In this document: in pieces, positions 1 through 8,275 of the stretch
Position numbering within the stretch: the stretch's first letter is position 1
How the letters are laid out: each line of letters starts with the position of its first letter
Origin: Brenneria bubanii
Lineage (GTDB): Bacteria; Pseudomonadota; Gammaproteobacteria; Enterobacterales; Enterobacteriaceae
Assembly (NCBI RefSeq): GCF_022378355.1
Contig: NZ_JAKMAJ010000004.1
Location: 186,001 to 250,000, forward strand
Direction of reading: 5' to 3'
Length of the DNA: 64,000 nt
Program-made: the position numbers and the translations under genes
The notes under the pieces: generated by a model
Told to the model about the DNA's origin: nothing
Databases searched by the model: none
What the model saw: only the letters and a program-made list of their open reading frames with translations

Positions 1-630
1 TTCCCGGCGATTGTTGCTAATTAACCAACGGGGACTTTCCGGCGAACGCCACATGCCAATAAGTAACCCCATGGCCGGTATTGCCTGAATGATTAGCATA
101 TACCGCCAAACATTAGGGAGGTGACCCCAGATATAACCAATGACGGCGTTAATCGCAAAAGCGGCTAATTGGCCGATGACTATCGCCACTTCATTTAAGC
201 CCGTGAGCTTGCCTCGCCTTTCGGTTGGCGCAATTTCGGAGATAAAGGCGGGCGCGGTAACCGATGCTCCCCCCACGGCATAGCCAAGTAAAAATCTGGC
301 GAATAATAGGCTGGTGATATTGGGTGATAGTGCGGACATCATGGCGCCGAATAAAAAAGCAAATGATAAATACAATAAATATTTTCGTCGGCCAAAATAA
401 TCGGCCAGTTTGCCGCCACAGATGCTGCCTATCGCCGCCCCGAATAAAAGAACGCTCATGACAAGCCCCTCGGTTGTCGGTGTGAGCGCCATATTTTCTT
501 TCAGAGAGGGGAACGCGCCATTAATAACGCCGGTATCATAACCAAAGAGCAAACCGCCGAATGTGGCGACTAAGGTTATTTGGTGCAATCGTTTTCTTTG
601 CTGTAGATTGAGATCCATTGTTAGCGACAT
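1..630 (-). CDS. MFS sugar porter, probable inositol transporter (3' end beyond window)
   Basis: The 210 N-terminal codons of a Major Facilitator Superfamily sugar porter are visible; the C-terminal half lies left of the window. The start is placed at the ATG at 630, giving MSLTMDLNLQQ. Sugar-porter signatures are clear: an FGYDTGVINGA segment at the end of TM1, GKLADYFGRRK in the TM2-TM3 loop and SPESPRWL after TM6. Family members are inner-membrane 12-TM proton symporters. Position at the end of the iolE-dehydrogenase gene string suggests myo-inositol (IolT-like) uptake, which is inference from context. A 233-bp AT-rich gap upstream could give it its own promoter. Another cyclitol or hexose is the main alternative. 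Confidence 0.85.
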   Translation of the reverse strand, partial: MSLTMDLNLQQRKRLHQITLVATFGGLLFGYDTGVINGAFPSLKENMALTPTTEGLVMSVLLFGAAIGSICGGKLADYFGRRKYLLYLSFAFLFGAMMSALSPNITSLLFARFLLGYAVGGASVTAPAFISEIAPTERRGKLTGLNEVAIVIGQLAAFAINAVIGYIWGHLPNVWRYMLIIQAIPAMGLLIGMWRSPESPRWLISNNRRE

Positions 631-662
631 GTGTTTACCTTTTAACTCAGTTAGCCAGGTGA

Positions 663-824
663 TGCCGGGAATCTTTTTAAGATATTTATATTACTGATTT
701 TTATACTCGCTAAATTAAATGTTATGAGGTATTTCCCGGCACGGTGAATTTTTTGTCTAATTGATTTATATAAGGGGAATAACTTTTATAAAAGTTTTTA
801 TATTAATCTTCTTGCTAAAGAAGA
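663..824. promoter_or_regulatory. AT-rich spacer with three inverted repeats upstream of the sugar-porter gene
   Basis: The spacer between the dehydrogenase gene and the transporter holds a perfect 16-bp palindrome AACTTTTATAAAAGTT at 781-796. A second hairpin has TCTTCTT (807-813) and AAGAAGA (818-824) as arms. A 9-bp pair TGCCGGGAA (663-671) and TTCCCGGCA (733-741) is separated by 61 bases. These are seen directly. The 807-824 hairpin may attenuate readthrough from the dehydrogenase gene and the palindrome may be an operator; both roles are inference. Confidence 0.4.
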
Positions 825-863
825 CGCGGTTTACTGTATTGATCCTTTTACGTTTTCCAGAGG

Positions 864-1985
864 TTAAATTTTAATCCATCGGCGCTCCAGGGCTGATAGG
901 GCAATAGCCTCCAACACTTGGGAAACCCTTAGCCCTTCTTCAAAATCGGGCCACATTTTGTCGCCAGCGGCAATACCGTTAATCAGGTCCCTTATCTCAA
1001 TGGTTTTTTGATCATTGAAGCCAAAGCCATGGCCGGCAGAAACGCAGAAGGGGGCATAGTCAGGATGAGACGGTCCGACCAAAATCGTTTTGAAACCCTG
1101 TCTTTCCACCGGCTCATCATGGCGATAGAGTTTTAACTCGGTCATTCTTTCCTGGGTATAGGTAATTGAGCCCTTGGTTCCTGTGACCACATAAGTTAAT
1201 CCCATTTTGCTGCCGCTGGCGATGCGGGAGGTTTCAATCACCCCCATGACGCCGGACTCAAAACGGATTAGCGCACTCGCCTGGTCCTCATTTTCCACCT
1301 TTACCCGTTTTTCGGGGTCGAGCGGATCGGGGCGTTCGGCAATAACGGTTGCCATATCGCCGGCGACTTCGCTGATATTGCCGATAAGATAATGGGCCAT
1401 ATTAACGATATGCGCGGCAAGATCGCCCAACGCGCCCAAGCCGGCCAATGCCCGCTTGCAATGCCAGTCAATCGGCGTTTCAGGACTGGCTAAATAATCC
1501 TCATTGTGGGTGCCGTAAAAATGAACAACCTCGCCAATTTCACCATTTTCAATAATTTGCCTGGCTAATTGCGCTGCCGGGTTTTTCATGTAGTTAAAGC
1601 CCACCAGGGTTTTGACCTTCGCCTCGCGGGCGGCGTTCACCATTTCTCCGGCATCGGCGGCCGTCAGTGCCAGCGGTTTTTCACTGTAGACGTGTTTGCC
1701 GTGTTTGATGGCCTCCAGCGCGACTTGCTTATGGAGGAAATTGGGTACGCAGATATCGACGACGTCGATTTGCGGATCGCTGACCAGTCGGCGCCAGTCT
1801 CCCGTATGGCGATTAAAACCAAAGTCTTTTGCTTTTTTCTCCGCCACCTCTTCATTTATTTCCGCCAGCATTTCTTTCACTACTCTTCCCTTTAATGGAA
1901 AAACAGTGGGGGCCTGCGCATAGGCTATCGCGTGACAGCGCCCGATATAACCCGTACCGACTAATCCAATTTTGATGTCTTTCAT
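864..1985 (-). CDS. Gfo/Idh/MocA-family oxidoreductase, inositol or cyclitol dehydrogenase type
   Basis: A 373-residue NAD(P)-dependent dehydrogenase. The N-terminal Rossmann fold carries IGLVGTGYIGRCH near residue 6. The YSEKPLALT segment near residue 100 has the family's EKP lysine, and the later GDLAAHIVNMAHYLIG matches the D-x3-H substrate-side motif. Known relatives oxidise inositols, inosose or glucosides. It sits 103 bp after iolE and before the sugar-porter gene, so a role in feeding scyllo- or chiro-inositol, or an inositol derivative, into the pathway is likely. It is distinct from the iolG gene at 13165. The ATG at 1985 follows a weak AGAG ribosome site. Exact substrate and stereochemistry are not decidable from sequence. 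Confidence 0.88.
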   Translation of the reverse strand: MKDIKIGLVGTGYIGRCHAIAYAQAPTVFPLKGRVVKEMLAEINEEVAEKKAKDFGFNRHTGDWRRLVSDPQIDVVDICVPNFLHKQVALEAIKHGKHVYSEKPLALTAADAGEMVNAAREAKVKTLVGFNYMKNPAAQLARQIIENGEIGEVVHFYGTHNEDYLASPETPIDWHCKRALAGLGALGDLAAHIVNMAHYLIGNISEVAGDMATVIAERPDPLDPEKRVKVENEDQASALIRFESGVMGVIETSRIASGSKMGLTYVVTGTKGSITYTQERMTELKLYRHDEPVERQGFKTILVGPSHPDYAPFCVSAGHGFGFNDQKTIEIRDLINGIAAGDKMWPDFEEGLRVSQVLEAIALSALERRWIKI

Positions 1986-2045
1986 AAGTGGCTCTCTGTA
2001 CTATTTTTTATTTAACCCGCAAAACCCACGGCGGGCAGCCAATAG

Positions 2046-2070
2046 CCGCAAGGCGCTTTACGCCTTGCGG
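2046..2070 (-). other. Intergenic stem-loop between iolE and the dehydrogenase gene
   Basis: Perfect 10-bp arms CCGCAAGGCG (2046-2055) and CGCCTTGCGG (2061-2070) surround a 5-base loop. No T-run follows on the minus strand, so it is unlikely to be a strong intrinsic terminator. It may protect or partly attenuate the iolE message (inference). Confidence 0.55.
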
Positions 2071-2088
2071 TGACGTCATCCATCGTTA

Positions 2089-2985
2089 TTAAATGCCGGC
2101 GACCTCATGGATATAGCGCCTGGCCTTTACGGCATATTCGAAGGGGTTGGCCTTAGCGGGATCTTGTTCGGCTTCCACGACCATCCATCCTTCATAACCA
2201 AAATCGTCCAGTAGTTTAAAGACCGGTTTGAAATCAATAACCCCATCGCCCGGTACGGTAAACGTCCCTTTTTTTACGCCGTCGAGAAAGCTCAGCTTGT
2301 GGTTACGGACCTCGGTCACCACCGTATCCCGTACATCTTTTAAATGGACGTGGTTAATACGCGGCAGGTATCTTGCCAGAATTTGCAGCATCGCTTCCTG
2401 CGAGCCTTCCGAGTAGTAGGCATGGCCGGTGTCATACAGCAGGTAAACGTCGTTATCCACCAGATCCATGAAGCGATCGATCTCTTGTGCCGTTTGAATA
2501 CCGGTGCCCATATGGTGATGTAGGCCGACGGTCATCCCTTTTTCAGCGGCGAGATCCGCTAATGCGTTGTAGCCGTCGGCCACCAGCCGCCACTCTTCAT
2601 CGCTAAAGACGGGTTTGCCGTCCTGTACCGGTTTCGGCGTTCCCTGTGTACTGCGCGACTGCTCGGAACAGCCAATGACTTTGGCTCCCAGGTCATGAAG
2701 AAAATCCCGGTGAGTAATAAATTCATCGATGGTTTTGGCTTTTTGGCCGTCAGCAAAAAAGGTGCTGAACCAGGCATTGCAGATTTGTATGCCGCGTATA
2801 TCCAGCATTGGTTTCAGAACGTTGGGATCTCGCGGATATTTACTGCCGACTTCGCTGCCGGTAAAACCAGCCAGCGCCATTTCACTGACCGTTTGCTGGA
2901 ATGTATTTTCCTTTCCTAAATCGGGCATGTCGTCATTTGTCCAGCCGATGGGGGCAATGGCGAGTTTGACTTTGTTTTTATCCAT
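2089..2985 (-). CDS. iolE: Myo-inosose-2 dehydratase
   Basis: IolE removes water from 2-keto-myo-inositol to give the 3,5/4-trihydroxycyclohexane-1,2-dione, the second step of cytosolic inositol breakdown. The 298-residue product is a xylose-isomerase-like TIM barrel. Visible family landmarks are [13 protein letters not shown] at the start, [26 protein letters not shown] and VVEAEQDP, which supply the metal ligands. The start is placed at the ATG at 2985, preceded by AAGGTG 8 bases upstream and matching the family N-terminus. The same frame stays open to about 3279, with a second ATG at 3246 behind a good GGGAGG site, so a longer form cannot be excluded. It heads the iolE-dehydrogenase-transporter string. 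Confidence 0.96.
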   Translation of the reverse strand: MDKNKVKLAIAPIGWTNDDMPDLGKENTFQQTVSEMALAGFTGSEVGSKYPRDPNVLKPMLDIRGIQICNAWFSTFFADGQKAKTIDEFITHRDFLHDLGAKVIGCSEQSRSTQGTPKPVQDGKPVFSDEEWRLVADGYNALADLAAEKGMTVGLHHHMGTGIQTAQEIDRFMDLVDNDVYLLYDTGHAYYSEGSQEAMLQILARYLPRINHVHLKDVRDTVVTEVRNHKLSFLDGVKKGTFTVPGDGVIDFKPVFKLLDDFGYEGWMVVEAEQDPAKANPFEYAVKARRYIHEVAGI

Positions 2986-3399
2986 GATATGAACACCTTG
3001 AATAGAGCGATAATAGAAAAAATATTCCACACGCCTGCTCGTTGCGCGTAACAAAAAGGCATTGCGATTTGACGTCGATGGAAAACGGAAAGCGACGGTA
3101 AGGAGACGATCAGCCATTCGCGAATTTTTTGGCGATGCGACGCAGGCACGCTTAACCACTGTTGCCCGGGGCACGATGCCGCCGTGGCGGCGGATAGCTT
3201 CCCGGCTAATGGCTCTGGCTGCGGTCGCGCCTGCTTTCAGCGTCATGATCGTCCTCCCGTAGAGCGATGTTTTGCTCAACGTATAATGTGTAAAACCGCG
3301 TAGTCCGATAGCCTTACAGAAAAACGGAATCGGGGCGGATGTCGATGCTGAGTATTAGTAGTCTTGCGAAAGAGTATATCTTTCATTATATATTTGTGT

Positions 3400-3433
3400 G
3401 GAATTAATATTCCATTTTGAGATGAGGATCATA
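3400..3433. promoter_or_regulatory. Composite operator upstream of iolE: IolR-like palindrome plus CRP-like site
   Basis: GGAATTAATATTCC (3400-3413) is a near-perfect palindrome. The adjoining TGAGA-TGAGGA-TCATA (3418-3433) fits the CRP layout TGTGA-N6-TCACA with mismatches. The same arrangement recurs at 6103-6137 and 10009-10043, always between iol genes. Assignment to IolR and CRP is inference from context; the repetition is seen directly. Confidence 0.6.
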
Positions 3434-3836
3434 TATTGCTAAATCTTTTTTACATCCAATACGGTATTCCCCTCTGATTTTGCGCGACGTGGTGCAGGTA
3501 GTTTTTGTATAACCATATGGTTAGATTTGATTATTTTTTATTTTTTTGTTTTTTACGAATCGACGTTACTTGAAAGGCCAGGGTGAATTGTTAAATAAAT
3601 GAAGTTAAATAAGCAGATTCAATCAGGGTGATATTTTTTTTGGTTTATCTTTTTAAAAATTAAAATTCTATCGTTTTTTTTATAAAATTTTTATTTTATT
3701 TTTTGTCATTGATACGTTGTCTAACGCAAGTCGCGGGACAAAGCATTGTCGTTCTGAACAACGCAGAGTCCCGTCATATGGTGGGATAGGGAAAAGTTCA
3801 GCGCTCACCCATTTAGCCGCCCATGGTCGGCCTGAG

Positions 3837-3859
3837 GTGAGGGGCCGAATGCCCCTCAC
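3837..3859. other. GC-rich stem-loop downstream of iolD
   Basis: Perfect 9-bp arms GTGAGGGGC and GCCCCTCAC enclose the loop CGAAT. It lies about 140 bp beyond the iolD stop. There is no adjacent T-run on the minus strand, so it is more likely a transcript-end stabiliser or Rho-associated end than a classical intrinsic terminator. Confidence 0.5.
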
Positions 3860-3997
3860 GAATTCTGATGGGCTTAGTTATGGGCCGCCGGGAAAAACCG
3901 CCTAAGTAGATTTGAACGCCATCGTCCTATATCGCTTGGCGCCGCATCTTCGGTTGCCGCCGTCGGCATTGTCAGCGAAGCTGCGTGCCGCAGCTAC

Positions 3998-5938
3998 TCA
4001 GTATCGGCGGGCTTTGTCGATGTTCTCCGCCAGCGCTTGAGCGACGGCCTGTATACTGGCGCTGTTGGACGCCTGCGCGCCACCGACTCGCCACCAGCTG
4101 AAATAACCGTGGATCATGGTTTTCGGCAACACTTTGATATCGATCAGCGTCGAGATGGTTTGCCGTCTTGCATCTTCCAGCGCGTAATGTAACTCTTCGA
4201 CCGTCGTGACCCGATAGCTTTTACAGCCGTACCCCTCGGCGATTTTCGCGAAGTCCACCGGTACAAAGGCGCCGTCCAGCCGGGATGGCGATTTATCCCG
4301 GAAGCGGAATTCGGTGAAGAAACTTTGCATTCCGTGTCCCAGCTGTAGGTTGTTGATGCAGCCGTTGGTCATATTGTCAAACAGCAACACGTTGATTTTA
4401 CATCCTTCCTGAATCGATGTGACCAGTTCGGAATGCGACATCATAAAGGCGCCATCGCCCACCAGCGCGAATACCTCCCGGTTCGGCACGGCCATTTTCA
4501 CGCCCAGCGCCGCGTTGACCTCGTATCCCATACAGGAGTAACCGTATTCCACGTGATAGCCCTGGGAGGCGCAGGTACGCCAGATGCGTTGTAAATCTCC
4601 CGGCAGGCTGCCCGAGGCGGCGACGATCACCGCATCTGCCGGAATGGTTTCATTGACGATGCCCAACACCCGGCTCTGGGTCAGCAGCGAGCCGGTAATA
4701 CGGTTGAATTCGGCAAAGACGGACTTATGATCCAGCACATCGTTGACTTCAGGTACAAAATCATCGCCGGTGTAATTAATGGCATAAACGCGTTTTCGTT
4801 CCGCTTGCAATTGGCTCCGTACTTCGTTTACGCGCTCGCCCCAGTCGGCGAGCCAGTCTTCCGACGCCAGAGATTGCGTGAGGGCACGCAGTGACGCGCG
4901 TGCGTCCGCCGTGACCTGGCAACCGTCGAGCTTGAAGGCGTCGAAGCGATTGATATTCAGATTCAAAAATGACACCGCAGGATTCTGGAAAAGCCATTTC
5001 GAGGAGGTGGTGAAATCGGTATAACGGGTGCCGACGCCAATAATTAAATCGGCTTCCCTGGCCAGTAGATTGGCGGCCAGCGTACCGGTTTCGCCGATAC
5101 CGCCGACGTTCAACGGGTGGTCGGAAAGCAGCGCGCCTTTTCCGGCCTGCGTTTCGGCTAAGGGGATGCGGTAGCGTTCGGCAAAATCCCTCAGCGCCTG
5201 CGCGGCGTCGGAATATTGCACGCCGCCGCCGCAAATCAGCAACGGTTTGCTTTTATCTAATAATAACGCCTTTGCTTCGTCCAGCATCGCTGCCGTCGGC
5301 TGGCGGCGCTCGATGCGGTGAACCCGTTTCTGGAAAAAATAATCTGGATAATCATAGGCCTCTCCCTGGACATCCTGCGGCAGAGAGAGCGTGACCGCGC
5401 CGGTTTCCGCCGGGTCGGTCAGCACGCGTAACGCGTTGATGCAGGCGCTCATCAATTGCTCCGGGCGGGAGATTCGATCCCAGTATTTGCTCACGGTGCG
5501 AAAGGCGTCGTTGGTGCTGATGCTGAGATCATAAGATTGTTCAATCTGTTGCAGTACCGGATCGGGCTGACGGGTGGCATAAACATCACCGGGCAGCAAT
5601 AGCAGGGGAATACGGTTGGCGGTGGCGGTGGCCGCCGCCGTAATCATATTGGCGGCGCCGGGACCGACTGAAGAGCTACAGGCGTATATCTGTCGGCGTA
5701 AAGACTGTTTGGCGTAACCGATGGCCGCATGAGCCATGCCTTGTTCATTACGGCCCTGATGGATATGCAGTTGCCCGCAATCCTGCTCCAAAGCCTGCCC
5801 AAGCCCCAGGACATTGCCGTGGCCGAAGATGGCGAAAATGCCTTTAATGAATTTGGTTTCTATGCCGTCAATCTCGACATATTGATTATCTAAAAAACGC
5901 ACCAGCGCTTGCGCCACGGTTAATCTGATGTTGTTCAT
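3998..5938 (-). CDS. iolD: 3D-(3,5/4)-trihydroxycyclohexane-1,2-dione acylhydrolase
   Basis: IolD is a thiamine-diphosphate enzyme that opens the cyclohexanedione ring to 5-deoxy-D-glucuronate. The 646-residue product matches the usual family length. The N-terminal Pyr domain shows the catalytic glutamate context [13 protein letters not shown] and [11 protein letters not shown]. The C-terminal PP domain shows the ThDP motif [12 protein letters not shown] running to [10 protein letters not shown]. The ATG at 5938 ([10 protein letters not shown]) is chosen because it matches the family start and follows GGAAGGG; an in-frame upstream ATG at 6052 lacks support. It is transcribed divergently from iolR, with a shared composite operator at 6103-6137. 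Confidence 0.96.
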   Translation of the reverse strand: MNNIRLTVAQALVRFLDNQYVEIDGIETKFIKGIFAIFGHGNVLGLGQALEQDCGQLHIHQGRNEQGMAHAAIGYAKQSLRRQIYACSSSVGPGAANMITAAATATANRIPLLLLPGDVYATRQPDPVLQQIEQSYDLSISTNDAFRTVSKYWDRISRPEQLMSACINALRVLTDPAETGAVTLSLPQDVQGEAYDYPDYFFQKRVHRIERRQPTAAMLDEAKALLLDKSKPLLICGGGVQYSDAAQALRDFAERYRIPLAETQAGKGALLSDHPLNVGGIGETGTLAANLLAREADLIIGVGTRYTDFTTSSKWLFQNPAVSFLNLNINRFDAFKLDGCQVTADARASLRALTQSLASEDWLADWGERVNEVRSQLQAERKRVYAINYTGDDFVPEVNDVLDHKSVFAEFNRITGSLLTQSRVLGIVNETIPADAVIVAASGSLPGDLQRIWRTCASQGYHVEYGYSCMGYEVNAALGVKMAVPNREVFALVGDGAFMMSHSELVTSIQEGCKINVLLFDNMTNGCINNLQLGHGMQSFFTEFRFRDKSPSRLDGAFVPVDFAKIAEGYGCKSYRVTTVEELHYALEDARRQTISTLIDIKVLPKTMIHGYFSWWRVGGAQASNSASIQAVAQALAENIDKARRY

Positions 5939-6325
5939 ATTTCCCTTCCGTTGCTCCTGCCCTGAGGAAAATCCCATAGACCGGGATAACCGCCGGTCAT
6001 AGAGGGATCCGAGAAAGACTCCGGGTGATAATGTCGTGATTAATCGGGTCATGAAGTCATGGCATCATTATAAGGATTTTATTGTTCAAAAAATAAAGTT
6101 ATGGAATATTAATTCCATTTATGAGATAAAGATCAAATATTGGTAGCGTGATTTCACGGCCGACAGCTGGCTGAACCTGAGCGCTTTTGGCGGCTCTTTC
6201 ATCGGCGCGAGCTTGATGTATCTACTAAAATGACGAAATATTTTCAATAATAGGTTGATTTGAATTTTTCAATCGTAATAATCAACGTCAGCGCTTTTGC
6301 TTGAAATTCATGGTGTGCCGCTTTC
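5939..6325. other. Divergent iolD/iolR promoter region
   Basis: 387 bp of mainly AT-rich DNA between divergent genes. It carries the composite operator at 6103-6137. No open frame in it looks like a gene. The position allows IolR to repress both iolD and its own gene, as is usual for such local regulators (inference). Confidence 0.55.
6103..6137. promoter_or_regulatory. Composite operator between iolD and iolR
   Basis: GGAATATTAATTCC (6103-6116) is an exact 14-bp palindrome. It is followed by TGAGA-TAAAGA-TCAAA (6122-6137), a CRP-like arrangement. It aligns in the same orientation with the copies at 3400 and 10009, spacing differing by one base from the first. Confidence 0.62.
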
Positions 6326-7189
6326 ATGACAACTTCTTCTTCCCAGCTTTCGTCACTGCAGGATGATATACGTAACCGCTACGACTCGCTCAGTAAGCGA
6401 TTAAAGCAGGTCGCGCGCTATATGCTGGATAACAGCAGCAGTATTCCTTTCGATACTATCGCCTCCATCGCTGAAAAGGCCGATGTTCCTCCCTCGACGC
6501 TGATTCGTTTCGCCAATGCGTTCGGCTTTGACGGCTTCAATGAAATGAAACAGGTATTTCGTCAACATATCATGGAAGATACCGTCAGCTATACTGAGCG
6601 CGCTCGGCTATTTCGTCAGTCGGCCGGTAAAGAAGCCGATGCGCCGGAAACGCCGATGGAGATACTGAGTATGTTCAGCATGGTCAACAGTATGGCGTTA
6701 CAGCAACTGTCGGGACAAATTAAAGAAGAGGATTTGTCCCGGGCGGTGAAACTTCTGGCGAACGCCAACACCATCTATGTTATCGGACTACGCCGATCCT
6801 TCAGTATCGCCTCTTATTTGACCTATGCCTTGCGGCATCTGGAACGCCGCGCTTTTCTTATCGACGGATTGGGCGGCATGTTTACCGAACAGCTGAGCAT
6901 GGTGCAGCCTGATGACGTGGTGATCGCCATCAGCTATTCGCCCTACGCGCAGGAAGTGGTGGAGCTGGTTTCTATGGGGGCGAAAAGCGGCGCCCAGCAA
7001 ATTGCCATTACCGACAGTTTGGTCAGCCCGTTGGCCGCCTTCAGTGAAGTCTGCTTTGTCGTGCGCGAAGCGCAGGTCGACGGGTTCCGTTCCCAAATCT
7101 CCTCGATGTGCCTGTCCCAGACGCTGATGCTGTCTCTTGCGATGCAAAGCGCCACCAGCCCGACCCACAATACTCAGAAAATCGAATAA
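6326..7189 (+). CDS. iolR: RpiR-family transcriptional regulator of inositol genes
   Basis: A 287-residue regulator with an N-terminal RpiR helix-turn-helix (about residues 15-80, including SIAEKADVPPSTLIRFANAFGFDGF) and a C-terminal SIS sugar-phosphate-binding domain (about 125-260, including NTIYVIGLRRSFSIA and DVVIAISYSPYAQEVVEL). In enterobacteria a repressor of this family controls inositol genes, and its ligand is an inositol-pathway intermediate (known of the family). It is divergent from iolD and convergent with iolB, with a terminator at its 3' end. The ribosome site is weak. Its likely targets are the GGAAT-N4-ATTCC palindromes in this island (inference). Confidence 0.9.
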   Translation: MTTSSSQLSSLQDDIRNRYDSLSKRLKQVARYMLDNSSSIPFDTIASIAEKADVPPSTLIRFANAFGFDGFNEMKQVFRQHIMEDTVSYTERARLFRQSAGKEADAPETPMEILSMFSMVNSMALQQLSGQIKEEDLSRAVKLLANANTIYVIGLRRSFSIASYLTYALRHLERRAFLIDGLGGMFTEQLSMVQPDDVVIAISYSPYAQEVVELVSMGAKSGAQQIAITDSLVSPLAAFSEVCFVVREAQVDGFRSQISSMCLSQTLMLSLAMQSATSPTHNTQKIE

Positions 7190-7212
7190 TGCTGCCGGGC
7201 ATGATGGCTTGC

Positions 7213-7267
7213 GCGCCCTCTGGCCAAGGCTACACGCCGTATTCGTTTGAGGGCGCTAGGCTTTTTT
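7213..7267 (+). terminator. Rho-independent terminator of iolR
   Basis: GCGCCCTC (7213-7220) pairs with GAGGGCGC (7249-7256), followed by TAGGCTTTTTT. The T-run is on the plus strand, so it serves iolR. The distal arm touches the iolB stop codon at the convergent junction. Confidence 0.6.
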
Positions 7268-8077
7268 GGGATATTCCGCGGAATTGATCCAGGCGTGATC
7301 GTTTTCCCAGCTAAACTGCCATTTTCGCACCGGGCCCGCCATAACATTCAGATAATAGCTGTCGTAACCCGCGAGGGTGGCTACCGGGTGATAGCCGCGC
7401 GGGACTTTTACGACGTCGCGGTCGTAGACCGGCAAGCATTCGTCAAGCGAGCGGTCATCGGTGTAAACCCGTTGCAGGCAAAAGCCCTGCGCCGGATCGA
7501 GACGGTGATAATAGGTCTCTTCCAGATAGGTTTCATGCGCCGAGTTTTCCGTATCATGCTTATGACTGGGGTAGGAGCTGGTATCCCCTTCCGCGGTAAA
7601 TACCTCTACCACCAGCAGGCTATCCGCCGGATCGGTTTCCGGCAGGATATTATGAACCAGCCGTTTATTGCGTCCCTTGCCCCGTTGTTCGACCCCGACG
7701 TCACCCGGCGCTATCAGCCGCGCGGGTAAATGGCCCTGGCCGGGCGCCTGGCAAATCGCCAGCTCCAAATCAGTCTGCGCAACGACATGCGCCCGATCGT
7801 GATGGGGTATGTAAACTGAATAGGGCGGTATACGTTCAAAAGGGCTCATGCGTTTGCCGATATCGCTGAATTCGGCATAGCGGGTGGCGATGGTGGCGAT
7901 GCCGGCCACCAATACCAGACAAAGTTCCTGCCCGTCGCTATCGATATTTAGCGTCTCTCCTTGTTTAAGCAGGTAGGCGTCAAAACCGACATAGCGCCAG
8001 CCGGCGTTGGCCGGGGTTATGTGTTGGATTCGCCCGCCGGCATCCTTTGTATGGTACTTTGATAATAGTGTGCTCAC
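7256..8077 (-). CDS. iolB: 5-deoxy-glucuronate isomerase
   Basis: IolB converts 5-deoxy-D-glucuronate to 2-deoxy-5-keto-D-gluconate. The 273-residue bicupin carries family landmarks: WRYVGFDAYLL near residue 27, IPPYSVYIPH, the metal-binding stretch SSYPSHKHD, then ETYLEETYYHRLDPAQGF and VPRGYHPVA. Length is normal for the family. The gene lies 198 bp after iolA on the same strand and is probably cotranscribed with it from the promoter near 9800-10040. It ends at the iolR terminator. The start ATG at 8077 follows AGGAGG, an excellent ribosome site. Confidence 0.96.
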   Translation of the reverse strand: MSTLLSKYHTKDAGGRIQHITPANAGWRYVGFDAYLLKQGETLNIDSDGQELCLVLVAGIATIATRYAEFSDIGKRMSPFERIPPYSVYIPHHDRAHVVAQTDLELAICQAPGQGHLPARLIAPGDVGVEQRGKGRNKRLVHNILPETDPADSLLVVEVFTAEGDTSSYPSHKHDTENSAHETYLEETYYHRLDPAQGFCLQRVYTDDRSLDECLPVYDRDVVKVPRGYHPVATLAGYDSYYLNVMAGPVRKWQFSWENDHAWINSAEYPKKA

Positions 8078-8227
8078 ATAATCCTCCTGTTCAAATCAAC
8101 GCCATGCCGCCGTTTCGAGTGCTGGGATAAAGCGAGTCGCGGGTGTTGGCGAACGTCGTCGCACAATTCAGGCGAAGCCTTAAGTTAAGGGGGCGGATAG
8201 TCTCATTCGCAAACGGGTCGACAGACG

Positions 8228-8247
8228 GGGCGGCCGAATGACCGCCC
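8228..8247 (-). other. Stem-loop in the iolA-iolB spacer
   Basis: GGGCGG (8228-8233) and CCGCCC (8242-8247) form a 6-bp GC stem just below the iolA stop. No T-run follows. It resembles the hairpin at 3837-3859 in carrying a CCGAATG segment. It could stabilise the iolA transcript or reduce iolB expression (inference). Confidence 0.4.
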
Positions 8248-8275
8248 GCAATGCTGAACCCAATCGACTGCGCGA

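Larger units (their letters stand above)
2986..3997. other. Long intergenic region and leader upstream of iolE
   Basis: About 1 kb separates the iolE start from the end of iolD. It contains the composite operator at 3400-3433, an AT-rich stretch at 3520-3715 and a GC-rich hairpin at 3837-3859. The 2986-3279 part stays open in the iolE frame. No convincing protein-coding gene is recognised; an open frame of 62 codons at 3717-3905 on the plus strand has no family resemblance. Confidence 0.5.

Noticed and set aside
3717-3905. 62-codon open frame in the iolD-iolE gap
   Set aside because: No ribosome site, no recognised family, and it runs through the strong hairpin at 3837-3859.
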